The notes: a model not told the origin generated them from the letters alone. A DNA stretch of 64,000 nt from Bettongia penicillata ogilbyi (GCA_023548195.1 JAJHZJ010000335.1:5872514-5936513), one strand, 5' to 3'. Numbered from the stretch's first letter, positions 43,104 to 54,572 are shown. Made by a program: numbers and translations.

Positions 43104-43302
43104 CAAGAGTAGCGAACATGTGACCTTAACGCCACATGTGGCCTGCTAGGTCCTCAGGTGGGGCCCTTTGAATCCAAACTTTGTGGAACAGATCCCCTTA
43201 TTAAAAGGATTTGTTCCGTAAAACTTGGACTCAGTCAAAAGGCTGCACCCGAGGACCTAGAAGGCCATATATGCCCTCGAGGCTACGGGTTCCTCACCCC
43301 TG
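43104..43302. mobile_element. Palindromic hAT MITE (family A), copy 3
   Basis: This copy is 199 bp and has the best-preserved interior. 'gaatccaaactttgtggaac' and 'ccccttattaaaaggatttg' on one side mirror 'ttgttccgtaaaacttggac' on the other. Flanks GTCTAAGA and GTCTAAAG differ by a swap of the last two bases, so an 8-bp duplication of nTCTARRn type is well supported. The whole element can pair with itself. Confidence 0.85.
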
Positions 43303-43310
43303 GTCTAAAG

Positions 43311-44265
43311 GATTTATTATCGAAAGTATCAGAAGTGCCTTAGTGAAAACACCCCCTGTGGCACAAACTGAGGACAGTGTTCTGGGGAACTTCTGTTGTG
43401 ACAGTCACCATTCTTTAAGCGACCTAAGTAAACAGCCAGTCACAAGATCTCCTTCCAAATCAGCTTGCTCCTTGCTCCGCTCCAAACCCTTCCATTCCTT
43501 GCCCTTACCCAGTAATTATCTTCTTAGCTTGTAATCAGAATCTTAAGTTACTTGAGGTTAAAGGAGTCTTAAAGAGGCTTTGAAATGTCTTGACTATCTG
43601 TGCAGTGTAAAATTTGCTTCTCCTCTTCTCCACCTTCCATTGGTGTCTCTGGTTTCTATCCTCCCCTCCCCCTACCACTCATCAGTGTTTATTTAAGTGT
43701 ACTAAAGTTTAGGCATAATCTGCACATTGAAATCCATGAGGAGAATGAAATGTCATTTGGAATGAAGCTTCAGGTCAGTCGCCTTCCACCTTGTTTGTGC
43801 TCAGATACCAGCCCCAGAAGACATTGGAAGCACTGTAATAACAAGAGCCTAAATTTCTGTAGCAAGCATTTCAGGCACATGACAAGCCTAAGTTTTCCCC
43901 AGGAAAAAAATTGTTGGTGCCACTTAGTAGTGAAGTCATTTGAGCTGGATTTTCAGATAAACCTTTACATAGAAATGATGGGAAAGTGCAGAATTAGGAA
44001 ACATTTAATGGTTTTCACTTAGCAGATGTTTTTAATCATATGAAAAGTTGCAAATTATTTCCTTTGTAACTGGTCAAGGACCCCAGGAAACTGCAAATTG
44101 TACATTCTTTCACTTGGGTTCTGATTGCATGCTGTGATTCCAATTCATTCCTCTTTAATACTGACTCCTTCTTCTTTGACACCAGTTGGGATGACCTGAA
44201 TAGACAAAGCTCAGTCTTTGCACATCTAGAGTGTTGCCTGTAAAGCCTACTGGACTCTTAATCTA
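43311..44265. other. Unassigned DNA
   Basis: The 107- and 140-codon plus ORFs at 43211-43534 and 43600-44022 lack domains, and the first starts inside the MITE. I recognise no repeat from about 43700 to 44265. No gene is called. Confidence 0.35.
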
Positions 44266-44269
44266 AGAT

Positions 44270-44545
44270 AAGGAGGCAGCTAAGTGGGGCAGGAGATCAA
44301 ATGATGGAATTAAAATTAGGGAGCATTGAGTTCAGATTCAACCTCGGATGAGCTTAGTGACCCAGGGCAAATCATTTAAGCGTTTTCCCTCACTTTCCTT
44401 AACTATTTAAAAAACAAAACAAAACTAAGGTAGATAATAACACCTGCTTTACTAGCTTGTTGTTAGGATCTGGTGAGATGTGGTTTGTAAAGCACTTAGC
44501 CTAGTGCCTCACACATAGGTGTTTAATAAATGCTAATTTCCTTCC
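44270..44545 (+). repeat. MAR1-type CORE-SINE, diverged
   Basis: Degenerate head ('gcattgagttcagattcaac'), core ('agtgacccagggcaaatcat'), tail ('gtaaagcacttagcctagtg') and a TAATAAATGCTAATT end are all present. A stretch rich in AAAACAAAAC sits in the middle. Confidence 0.7.
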
Positions 44546-44699
44546 TCCCTTCTTTTCATTTGGGCCTCTAGGTCTCCTGAACCCTGATATAAAATTAAAA
44601 GTGAGAATCTTCCATTCACATAAATCAAGTGACCAGTATTGTGCTTTGGCACAAACTTCAGGGCTTCTTATGTGAGGAATGAGAAACCATGTGACAAGA

Positions 44700-44910
44700 T
44701 TTCAGAACTGGAGAGGACCTCAGCATAAGAGTACCTTCTCAGCATGTCTAATAACTGGTCATCTAGCCTTTGCTTAAAGATCAGTAGTTAGAGAGAACCC
44801 ACTGCATCTTCAGGTGACCCTTTCTGCTTTTTTTTATATTTCTAATTTTAGGAATCCCAGATTTGCCACTCTACAACTTTCTCCCTAATTTCTGGTAAGA
44901 AAACAGGAGC
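44700..44910 (-). repeat. CR1/L3 fragment, minus strand
   Basis: The order 'ggagaggacctcagcataag', 'ggtcatctagcctttgctta' and 'gagagaacccactgcatctt' is the reverse complement of the CR1/L3 tail, where the family has 'catccagcctctgcttgaag' and 'gagaacccactacctc'. Confidence 0.55.
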
Positions 44911-45930
44911 AGATAGAGCTGTATGTGTGTTACTTTGTTTAAGAGCACCCCCTAAGACTTTAGGATTTATTTCAATCATCTTTCAATTACAGAGGGGTAT
45001 ATTCAGGCCTTGATAGAGGAGAGGAAAGGGAGCAGGACATAGGGGGAAAATTGAAAGCAAAAAATTGGTAGTGACATGATATGAATCCGTATCCAAGATA
45101 TAGATCTGATTTCCTCTTACTGGCTTTAATCAAGTATTGACTTAAGTTGCCATTACATTTTCATAATCTTTGGGTAGTTGTTATGCCAGGAATGCTTCCA
45201 GAATGCCAAGATCTTCTGTGGAGGATTTATGGGAAGGTGTGGACAACAATTGCATATGATGAAAAAGTGTGGCCAGGTTGGTTGGGATCTTCATCAGTAG
45301 AGGTAGTGCCTACATTGTTGGGATGATGGGATCATGAAGTATTCAAATATTGCTCAACTTGGAAGTCTCTTCTTGGCTTAAAGGTGGTCCTTGGTTCTGT
45401 ATAGCTGTACCAGATGGATCAGGAGGTCTTTGAATATGCTAGTGACCTGCTTTAGAACCCATTATCCAAGAGCCAACCTAGTGTCATCCCCCCAAAAATA
45501 TGTGTATGTGTGTAAACACAAAAGTATTTATGTATGTATATATCACATATGTACACATGCATTTACATATGTATGCACACATGTAGCTTACAGCAATTCA
45601 TAAGAATCCTTTCCAGAGGTATTGAGTGTTCAGGATCGGTGCCAGTGGAGGGAGTGCCCACATTGATGATGTCAAGGATATCTTAAAATATTGAAATATA
45701 AGTCATGTCATTGGCATACAAGAGTAGACTGACTACAGAAAAAAGAAATAGATAAGGAGTTCAAGAAACAAATCATAAGCCTTGTACAAAGGAAGAACAG
45801 TGTAGTGAAGGGAGACTTTGATTATCTGCACACTTAGTGGAGCTCTGTGTCCAAAGCAGAACAGCTAATTACCTTAATCATAATTTTATCTTTTCAAAGG
45901 TAGAGAAACCAACAAGAGAAAAATCTGTTT
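44911..45930. other. Unassigned DNA
   Basis: Two weakly similar blocks ('cagtagaggtagtgcctaca' at about 45296 and 'cagtggagggagtgcccaca' at about 45644) suggest a degraded duplicated repeat that I cannot name. There is a TATG-rich patch at about 45500-45590. No gene. Confidence 0.35.
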
Positions 45931-45934
45931 TTTT

Positions 45935-46730
45935 AGAATAAATTTTTATTTTTTTTACATTGCTTAGATTTTTCTATGTATATTTCTCCCCTACTCCTTC
46001 CTAGAGAGCTATCCCTTATGAGAAATATTTTTTAATAAAGAAGAGAAAATTTGGTAAAAACAATAAACAGATCAGTACATTGAAAAAAATCTAATATTAC
46101 ATATTGAGGGGAAGGGGAAGGAGCAGGAGAGTTCCTTCACATATTTCTTCTTTGGGACAAAGCTTGTTCTTGAATTTTGTAATTTCCCAATATTGAGTCA
46201 CAGTTGTTTGTGGGTGGTTGCAATCCTTATTTATAGCTGTGTTGGCTCTACTTATTTCACTTTGTATCAGTTCATGTAAATCTTTCCATACTTCTCTGTA
46301 TTTCTTATATTCATTTCTTATTTCACTGTAAAAAGTAATAGCAATGTTCATTTCATTCACGTACCACAGTTTGATCATTCCCACTTGATGGGCACTGACT
46401 GTTTCCAAGTTTTTGCTACCACAGAAATTGGTGCTAGAAATACTTTGGTATTTACGGAGCCTTTCGTGTTGTCGATGGCCTCTTAGAATAACGTATGGAT
46501 CTGAAGGCATGGACGTTTTAGTTACTTTATTTGCTTAGTCACAAATTTCTTTCCAGAAATGTATACTCAATATGGAATTCAATAGCCAAATTTGATCCAG
46601 AGCTCCATCAGCAGTGCAGTGGTGTGCCTATCTTTCCATGAGTTCTTCAGCATTGGGAAAGTCTATTATCAAATTCTCAATAATAAGAACAAGTGCTGGG
46701 GTGAAAATGTTTGGAACCTTGCAGACAAAT
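45935..46730 (-). mobile_element. L1 3' end with ORF2 C-terminal relic, minus strand
   Basis: A 137-codon minus ORF (46097-46510) keeps part of the ORF2 C-terminus, including the segment EYKKYREVWKDLHELIQSEI. This matches the conserved FRxxWKDLHELxxSE run near the end of marsupial L1 ORF2p. Downstream sense sequence passes into A-rich 3' UTR. The 5' side extends to about 46730 ('ccatcagcagtgcagtggt') and is truncated. It cannot encode endonuclease or reverse transcriptase. Confidence 0.7.
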
Positions 46731-46949
46731 GAGAGCTCTCTCCTGAGTAGGAGAGGAGAGCTAGACATAGTCCGATTTGGGTAGAATAGATTTCAAGGGA
46801 TTGAGCAGAAGGAAAGATAGTATCCCGTGGATTAAAATCTCTTCGGGGAAGTCAACTGAAGAGAGATGCAAAATTAAGAATGAAATTCGGAAGTCAAAAA
46901 GGGAAACAATTCAAATGAGAAGGAAAAATAGAATTTGACTGAAGAGACA

Positions 46950-47990
46950 TTTTGGAGTGCAATGAGACTCACCAACTAATTTGGATATTATCTTATATTT
47001 CTCCTTCCTTTTATATCCCAACTTCTAGAAAAATACATCTATACTTCTTGCCTCCTTTTCCTTTGCTCTTCTCAGCCCCTTATAATCTGGCTTCTAACCT
47101 GGGCATTCAGCTGAAATTGCTCTCTCCAAAGTTATCAATGACTTCTTAACTGCCAAATCTAATGACCTTTTGTCTTGCTCTATCTACTGACACTGTTAAC
47201 CACTTCCTTCTATATACCCTGTCTGGGTTTTTGTTGGACCAAACTTTCTCTTGGTTCTTCTCCTATCTGTGTACCTCAGGGCTCCATTTTGGACCCTTTT
47301 CTTTCTTTATATATTTTCACTTGACAGACTCATCAACTTCAATAGTTACAATTGTCATCACTGTGAAGATAATTCTCAAATCGAGAGAGCCAGCCAAATC
47401 TTTTTACTTATCTCTGGTTTCATATCACCAACTCCCTGCTATCCATTTTTAATTACATGTCCTATAGACCCCTCCAACCCACACACACATTCAATCTCCC
47501 ATCTTCCTAATTCTCCCATTTCCTTCAAGTACACCGCTTGGCCCTCCATTCATCCAGGTTCACAACCTTGCCACTGGACATTCTCTTTCACCCCAGTCAT
47601 TGGCCATATCTTGTTATCTCTGACTAGACAACCTCTCTTCCATTCATCCCCTTTCCTCCACCACCCTAATTCAGCGTGACCTCATCACCTCATGCTAGGA
47701 CGTTTGCAGTAGATTTCTAATTGCTATCTGCCTTGGTAGTCTCCTTATTCTAACCCACTCTCCATAGAGACGCCAAAGTGATATTCCTAAAGCACAGGTC
47801 TGTGTCACTCTGTTGTGTCTATGCTACTCAGAGAATAATCTTCCTCAATGTTCTCATCTCAGCTGGTCCCTCACTGCAGCAAGGCAACCCTTTTCCTGCA
47901 CTCATTGATTCTGTCACCATGGAAGTTTTTCCAGATGTTCTTTTCTTTCTCTAAGCCTAGTACGCCTTCCCCTTCTCTCACTCTCTTAGC
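46950..47990 (+). repeat. L2 LINE, long plus-strand copy
   Basis: The order runs from 'gaaattgctctctccaaagt', 'gacactgttaaccacttcc', 'ctgtgtacctcagggctcca' and 'tcactgtgaagataattctc' to 'caaagtgatattcctaaagc' and 'tctctaagcctagta'. It covers the end of the reverse-transcriptase domain and the 3' region. The 142-codon ORF at 47251-47679 is L2-derived but not an intact domain. Confidence 0.65.
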
Positions 47991-47999
47991 ATAGGACTT

Positions 48000-49010
48000 G
48001 AACTTACATTTTATTTGTTGAGAAAAGAAATCATTTGTCATTAGCTCCCTCTTCTCTTTACTTTTCTCTAAATCTCAAAATCCCTTGACATCATCCACCA
48101 TTTTCTCCTCCTTTACTCAAGTCTCTGATAGATTGTCTAGCTTACTACTTCCAACCCCCCTACATTCCATCCCCTCCTGTTTTCTCCAGCAGCTTGCCCC
48201 CCAATCTCTGCCCCCTCCCCAACACATTTCAGTCTCTCCCTATTTGTTCCTCACTGTTCTCTAAAAATATAACCGTCTCCCTCATCTTTTAAGAAACCCT
48301 TAGTAAACTCTATCACCTTCCTTAAGTTATCATTCAATATATGTCCTCACAGCCAAGCTCCTTTAAAAGGGGCCTCCACTCCCTTTCCTCTTAACTGGAT
48401 TTCCCTTCCGTTCACTCAGCTGAGACTGCTCTCTCCAAAGTTACCATGGCATCCTCATTGTCCAGCCTGATGGTCTTCTCTCTGTCCCCGCCTTTCTTGA
48501 CCTCTCTGCAGTCTCTGGTGCTTCTTAAGCACCAGTTCCTCATGACTCTGCTCTCTCTTGGGTCTTCTACCTGACTCTGGACACTTGTTTTCATACATAT
48601 CAAGTCCCTGAATTGTGAATGTACCACAGAGCTCTGTCTGGGTTTGGGGGCCCTCTTCTTTTTATATGCTTAATCGATGACCCTATCCATTGCTATTAAT
48701 TACCTCAAAGCACATGACTCACAGATCTGTATATTCAGCTCTAGTCTCTCTCTTTGAGCTCCAGTTCCACATCACTAGCTGCTGGTTGGACATTTTAAAA
48801 CTGAATGTTGCAGAGACACCTCAGATTCATTATGTCCAAAATAGAATCACTATCTTTGCTCCAAAACTTGTCAATAAGCATTTGCTAAATGCCCAAACCC
48901 ATTCTTCTTTTTTAAAAAAGTTCCTGTTTCTGTTGAATGCACCATCTTCTATCTAGCCTCCTAATTTTGCAGATCTTGGAGTCATCCTGGAGTCATCATT
49001 CTGCCTTTAT
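48000..49010 (+). repeat. L2 LINE, second plus-strand copy starting further 5'
   Basis: It restarts upstream in the element ('gacatcatccaccattttct', 'ctgagactgctctctccaaa', 'tttcttgacctctctgcagt') and runs to 'cattatgtccaaaatagaat' and 'tggagtcatcctggagtcat'. The repetition of the 'ctgctctctccaaagttacc' block shows that it is a separate L2 insertion from the one just before it. Confidence 0.65.
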
Positions 49011-49019
49011 ATATCCCTT

Positions 49020-49590
49020 TGCCTGCTAAATCTTTTCATTTCTGAAGCCCCAAAGTACTCAAGGGAGACTTAGGAGGCAGCATGTGCCTCATGAGTCAGT
49101 TACTTCCACCATCTTGACCACCAGTTCCAGTTACATCCCAGTGGAGATAGCCTAGGATTCTTGAAAATAGCCCTGTCCCCACAGCTATCATTGAGCTAAG
49201 TCATGCTAGTGGAGGAGTGAACCTGCTGGACTCCTTGCCAACACCAGCCCAACTCCCAAACCAAAGGCTTTGAATAGACAAGAGTCCTGGAAATATCAAT
49301 GCCTCCCAGACTCTGACTTTGCTTCCAACCCAGCGCTTGCATTGACCATCCAGAGAGATAACCCTTGTGGAGGCATCCTGATGACTGTCTCTGCAGGTAC
49401 TTAGAAGGCCTCTTCTGTGGACACTACTACTGAAGCCCAGGAAGGAAAGTCCTTGTCACCAAAATCCACAGCACTGTCAGATCTTTCACAATCAGAAACA
49501 GAGATGGTTTTATTAGTGGAAATGACATCAAAGATGCTTCATTACCCTCTTTCTTGCTGTTGTACTCTAATTACCACTGGGCTTTCATCT
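49020..49590. other. Unassigned insertion-like segment between L2 pieces
   Basis: It separates two parts of L2-like sequence and contains a 72-codon ORF without a domain. It could be an LTR or other repeat that I cannot identify. Confidence 0.3.
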
Positions 49591-50455
49591 AACTTGCTGG
49601 TCAAACTTCCTGTATATGTTGTCTCTCTCTATTAAAATGTGAGCTGCAAGGATTCTCTTGTTTTTCTATTTGTATCCCCAGTGCCTTAATAAATTCTTTT
49701 TCTTTCCTTCCTTTCTTCCTGTCTTCCTTCCTGCCTTCCTGCCTGCCTGCCTTCCTTTTTCCTCCTTCCATCTCCATAACATCTCACACACTCCCTTCTC
49801 TTTCTGCTTACATGACAGTAGTTCAGGCTTTCGTCATCTCATACCTGCACCAGATATTTGCAGGTTGATCTCCCACATCACGTCATTCTCCTGTTCTATC
49901 CACCCTTCACATGACTACCAAACAGATTTTTCTAAAAACCAGGTGTCACTTTCCCATTCAAACTCCTTTTGGTCTCTAGGATAACATAGAACTTATCATC
50001 TGTCCCTCATCTTCCTTGCCAGCCCCATCGTGCTTTCCATCCTTTTTTGCACCTCATTGATTAGCCAGATTGGCTTACTTGCCATTCCCCATAGATGTAG
50101 TGCATTCTCCCATCTCTACGCTTCTGCACAGGCTGCCTGCTCCCCTACCTGGAATATGCTCCCTCCTCACCTCTGTCACTTGAAATCCCTTTTTTTCCTT
50201 CAAGACTCACTGAAGCTCCACTTTCTATATTAAGTAATCTTTCCTGTTCCCTAGAGTTCTATGTTCCTTCCCTCCCAGTGTTGCCTTCTCTCTCTTCTAA
50301 TTCATGTACATATTGTCTCCCTCTGCTCCCCTTCCAGATAAAATGTGGGCTCCTTGAAGGCAGGGTCTATGTCATTTTTGTCTTTGCATCTCTCCCCTGT
50401 GCCTGGCACATAGCAGATACTTCATAAATGCTTGTTCTTTGATCTATCAGTTGAT
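49590..50455 (+). repeat. L2 LINE 3' part with internal CTTC tract
   Basis: A partial L2 terminus ('ctattaaaatgtgagctgca', 'atttgtatccccagtgcctt') is followed after the CTTC tract by a longer L2 segment with 'catctcatacctgcacc', 'cttactggaatatgctccc'-like text and a good terminus ('gggctccttgaaggcagggt', 'gtgcctggcacatagcagat', 'aaatgcttgttctttga'). Confidence 0.65.
49694..49760. repeat. (CTTC)n/(CCTG)n microsatellite
   Basis: Imperfect CTTC and CCTGCCTG units between two L2 pieces. Confidence 0.9.
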
Positions 50456-50479
50456 GTGATAGCACAGTGCTTAGCACAT

Positions 50480-50745
50480 GCTAGATGGTGAAGGGGATAG
50501 AGCACTGGCTCCCAAATGAGGAAGACTTGAATTCAAATGCAGTCTCAGGCACTAACATTGTGACCCTAGACAAGTCACTTAGCCTCTGTCTGACTCAGTT
50601 TCTCCAGCTGTAAAAAAATGAGTATAATATTAGCTCCTAACTCCCAGGGCTGTTGTGAGGATAAAATGAGATAGCATTTGTAAAGTACTGGGCAAACCTC
50701 AGAGAGCTATCAAAATGCTTGCTATCATCTTTATTATTATTTATG
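50480..50745 (+). mobile_element. MAR1-type CORE-SINE, near full length
   Basis: Head 'atggtgaaggggatagagca', B-box region 'acttgaattcaaatgcagtc', core 'acaagtcacttagcctctgt', 'agggctgttgtgaggataaa' and tail 'tgctatcatctttattatt'. It inserted just after an L2 terminus. Confidence 0.85.
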
Positions 50746-50864
50746 GTTATCGGTGGTATAAACTGTATGTATCCATGTGCATATGTATGTATACATAATA
50801 TTGAAATAGATTTCTGTATATTTATATTTGGGGAACCGTCTTCATGTTGCAGAAAGACTAGACT

Positions 50865-51060
50865 CTCTGTTTGAATCCTGAGGGCAGAACTAGGGCATTG
50901 CCTGAAAGTTGCAAAGAGGGAGACGTAGGTGTGAAGTCAGGAGAACCTTCCTCACTAGCAGAGCAGACACTGTCATGCATGACACAGGGAGCCCACTCTT
51001 TCAGTGTAAGTTGGACTCGATGGCCACTGAGGTCCCTACGAACATGCTGGGGTTCCTTGG
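50865..51060 (+). repeat. CR1/L3 LINE 3' end
   Basis: The blocks 'gagggcagaactagggcatt', 'ttgcaaagagggagacgtag', 'gaaccttcctcactagcag' and 'aagttggactcgatggccac' follow the CR1/L3 terminal order. Confidence 0.6.
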
Positions 51061-51234
51061 AGAAAACGTGGCCAAACCATTGCTTGTTTTATGTAAAAAA
51101 ATGACCAGTCTGGGCGTGGCTCAAGTAGATTTTGTTCAAGACACTTGCGCCATTCAGACAAATTTTAAGGGAAGCTAATGCTTTACTTGACCTTCCTCCG
51201 ACTTTCTGCTGTCTTTACAGGAAACAAATGTGCT

Positions 51235-51950
51235 TTCTAAGTACCTGGCTTAGGGTGAAGCGCGGATACCCATCATCACCACTGTTATTCAATATAGCAC
51301 TGGAAATGTTGGGCATAGCAGTAAGAGAAGAAAAAGAAATTTGGGCAATGAGGAAACAAAGCTCTCACTCTTTGCAGAAGATATGATGGTATACTTAGAG
51401 AAACCTAGAGAATCAACTAAAAAACTACTTGAAATAATTAACACGTTTAGCAAAGTTGCAGGAGATAAGATTAATCCATATAAATCATCAGCATTTCTTT
51501 ATATGACCAATAAAGTCCCATAGCAAGAAACAGAAAGGGAAATTCCACTTAAAATAATGGTAAACAATATAAAATACTTAGGAGTCTGTCTGTCCAGACA
51601 AACCCAGGAACTGTATGAACGCAATTACAAAACACTTTTCACACACAGAAAGTTAGATCTACACAATTGGAAAAATATCAGTTGCTCATGGGTAGGCTGA
51701 GCCAATATGACAAAAATGACAATTCTGCCTAAACTAATTTACATATTCAGTGCCATGCCAATCAAATTACCAAAAAATTATTTTTCAGAGCTAGAAAATA
51801 AAATAACAACAAAATTCATCTGGAAAAAGAAAAAGTCACAAATATCATGAGATTTGCTGAAAAACGTACAAAGGAAGGTGACCTAGCAACACCAGCTCTC
51901 AGACCATATTATAGAGCAGTAATCACAAAAACTGTAATACAATAGTGGGT
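51235..51950 (+). mobile_element. L1 reverse-transcriptase relic (FADD changed to FAED)
   Basis: Reading frames broken by indels encode the palm region of L1 ORF2p. One frame reads [20 protein letters not shown], the family's QGCPLSPLLFNIxLExL motif with changes. The next frame (51341-51523) reads [19 protein letters not shown] followed by [17 protein letters not shown] and SAFLYM. In active elements the catalytic motif is FADD. Here codons 51371-51382 give FAED, so one catalytic aspartate is glutamate. Downstream 'aaatacttaggagtctgtct' and 'atatgacaaaaatgacaatt' continue the L1 order. Both ends are truncated and no poly(A) is present. Confidence 0.8.
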
Positions 51951-52084
51951 CTAATTACCTGGCTTAAAATGGCTGTTAGCTTATCACTTAATATTTCAAC
52001 ACCAATCTTGATCCTGCCTGATGAATAAAGGGCACCTTCAATATTAAGTAGTATTGGAGGTCCATTATCTTGATAAATATTGAT

Positions 52085-53050
52085 CAGGGTTTTGAACTGA
52101 CCTTCCCCTTGATATACTATATCTCCTCAGCTCCCATGGGCTCAGTGATCATCACTGTGGAGATAATTCCCAGATCTGTACATCCAACTCTGATATCTCT
52201 CCAGAGTTTCAGTCTTGCATCACTAGCTATTGATGTCACATAGGTGTCTCAAATTCAACATGTCCAAAATAGAACTTATTCCCCCAAACCCTCCCCTTGT
52301 CCAAACTTCTGTTACTATTGAGGGCACCATCATCCTTCTCCCCCTACCCCATCCCTGCTTGAGATCGTGGTGCTGTCTCCAACTCCTCACTCTCATTCAC
52401 TTCACCTCATTCAGCGTATCCAGTACATTGCTGGATCTTGTCATTTCTACCCTCGCAAAATCTCTCATACACACCCTTTCTGTCTACTCACACAGCTGCC
52501 ACCTTGATGCAGTCCACCACCATCATCATCTTGTCTTACCATTTCAGTAGCCTTCCTATTGATCTTTCTGCCTCAAAATTCTCCCAGCTCCGTTCATCCT
52601 GTGCTCAGCTGCCAAACTGATCTTCTGTACATCTCACTCCCCTCCATGTACTCTGTGACCCAACGGCACTGGCCATTGTTTGAACATGGCACTCGTTTCC
52701 CATCTCTGTGCCTTTATTCTGGTTGTGCCCCCTCCCTGGAATGCTGTCTTTCTTCACCTGTGCCAAGTCTGTTACCTGACATCCTTTTAGACTCATCTCA
52801 AATCCCACCTTTGGCAGGAGGCCTTTTCCTTCGCATCACCATCCTGATGCCCACTGGTGCACCTTCCCTTTGAACTTATCTACCCTTTATATTTACACGT
52901 GTAGTTATTTGCATGTTGTCTCCCTTCTTAAAAGGTGAGCTCCATTGAAGGGAGGGACTGTATTCTATCTGTCTTTCATCCCTAGTGCTTAGCACAGTGC
53001 AGAGTACATAGTTAACACCCCACAAATGCTTGTCAGTTGACTGACTGACA
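52085..53050 (+). repeat. L2 LINE 3' part, plus strand
   Basis: One of the most complete L2 3' regions here. It has 'tcactgtggagataattccc', 'gcatcactagctattgatg', 'tcaacatgtccaaaatagaa', 'attgagggcaccatcatcct', 'ccccctccctggaatgctgt', 'tgcatgttgtctcccttctt', 'ctagtgcttagcacagtgca' and the end 'aaatgcttgtcagttgactg'. A further L2-like scrap ('agctcccaggtctacacagc') follows at about 53085-53160. No intact frame. Confidence 0.75.
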
Positions 53051-53169
53051 GTCTCCTGAGCTTTCGTGAGTTGGGTCATGTCTGCGTAGGGAGCTCCCAG
53101 GTCTACACAGCCAGCCTCGGTCTCCGTCCTGAACTTCATGCTCGCACCGCCACCTGGTTCCTCCACAGG

Positions 53170-53711
53170 CACACTTCGTTCCACTGGGCTTCACTTTACC
53201 ATACTTTGCAGCAAGTCATTTGATACCATTTTTTCCAACAATTTGTGTGTCACATTTTGATAATTCTCACGTTTCAGACTTCTCGTTATTATAATTATAT
53301 CTGTTATAGTGATCTGTGATAGTGAGCTTTGATGTCACCATTGTAATTGTTTGGGGGTGCCATGAACCATACCCATGTGAGACAGCAAACTTAACTGATA
53401 AAAGTTGTGTGTGTTCTGACCGCTCTCCGAACCCACCATTCCACCATCTGTCCCTCTCCAAGGGCCTCCCTATTCCCTGAGACACAAGAATACTAAAATT
53501 AGGCTAGTCAATAACCTTACAATGGCCTCTCAGTGTTCAAGTGAGAGGAAGAGTCAAATGATGGAACAAACTTCATTGTTGTCTTATTTAAAGAAATTGC
53601 CCCAGCCACCCAACCTTCAGCTGCCCCCACCCTGAGCAGTCAGCAGCATCCAGAGTACCACTCAGTGAAGGCTCAGGTGATGGTTAGCACTCTTCAGCAA
53701 TTAAATATTTT
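53170..53711. other. Unassigned DNA
   Basis: I see no gene and no nameable repeat. Confidence 0.4.
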
Positions 53712-53898
53712 TAATTAAGGTCTGTACATTCTTTGGATATAATATATACTAGCACATACTTAATAGATTTCAGTATAGTCTAAACATAACTTTTGCATGC
53801 ACTAGGAAACCAAAAAATTCATGTAGATTGCTTTACTGTGGTAGTCACTCTGTTGTGGTGGTTTGGGACTGAACTCTCAGTATCTCTGAGAATGCCTG
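53712..53898. mobile_element. 3' end of an ancient DNA transposon shared with eutherians
   Basis: The order 'agtatagtctaaacataact', 'gcatgcactaggaaacc', 'ggtttgggactgaactctca', 'gtatctctgagaatgcctg' ending at a TA dinucleotide matches the terminal region of a mammalian cut-and-paste element whose end reads CAGGCATACCTCGGAGATA in inverse. I recall it from eutherian genomes but not its name. The TA at the end suggests the Tc1/mariner superfamily. The other end is missing. Confidence 0.55.
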
Positions 53899-53904
53899 TA
53901 TGTC

Positions 53905-54420
53905 TTGACCTAGATGGCCAATAGGCAACTTAAATTCAGCATGTATAATATCTCATCGCCATTGTCCCTCCCCCAAAGCCTGCCCTGCTTCAGCTGAGGG
54001 TCCCACAGTAGTGCCATCCTTCCAGTCCCTGGGTGCACAGCCTCAGTCATCCCTCATTCCAAGTAGCCAATCAGCTGCCAAGTCTCTTCAGTTCTGCCTC
54101 CATAAACATCTCTCATATCAGTCTTCCTCTTTTTTCTACTCCATGAACAACACCCTAGGTCAGAGCATCATCACTTCTCACCTGGACTATCCAGCAGCCT
54201 TCTGACACCCACTCCAGCTCCTCTATGCAGCAGCTGCCAAATTGATGTTCCTAGAACGTGGGTCTGATTACCTCGTCCCCTGCTGAAGAACCTTCAGCAA
54301 CTCTCTGCTGGCCCTTAAATAAAACGCAAGCTTCTCTGCTATTTAAAGGTTTTAGCAGTTTTACTCCAGTCTCATCTGTGCCGTGGAGCCCTTAGATAAT
54401 CTAGTGAAGCTGGTGGAACT
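53905..54420 (+). repeat. L2 LINE fragment, plus strand
   Basis: The blocks 'taggcaacttaaattcagca', 'tcacttctcacctggactat', 'gccaaattgatgttcctaga' and 'ccttcagcaactctctgctg' follow L2 order. It is interrupted by low-complexity DNA, and an L2-type terminus reappears at about 54860-55140. Confidence 0.6.
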
Positions 54421-54423
54421 CTT

Positions 54424-54572
54424 CTGTTCCTCCTCTTCCTCTCTCCCCTTTCCTTCCCCTTCCCCCCTTCCTCTCCCTCCCCAAATTTCCCTCCCTCCAA
54501 ACTTTGCACTACAGAAGGCCAATACATATACATATATATATGTATATATATTATATATATATATGTATATAT
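54424..54572. repeat. CT-rich stretch then (TATA/TATG)n microsatellite
   Basis: A pyrimidine-only run (about 54424-54505) is followed after a short gap by TATATATG units at 54525-54572. Confidence 0.85.

Noticed and set aside
49020..49590. LTR of an endogenous retrovirus
   Set aside because: I found no clear TG..CA ends, primer-binding site, polypurine tract or 4-6 bp duplication, so the class stays open.
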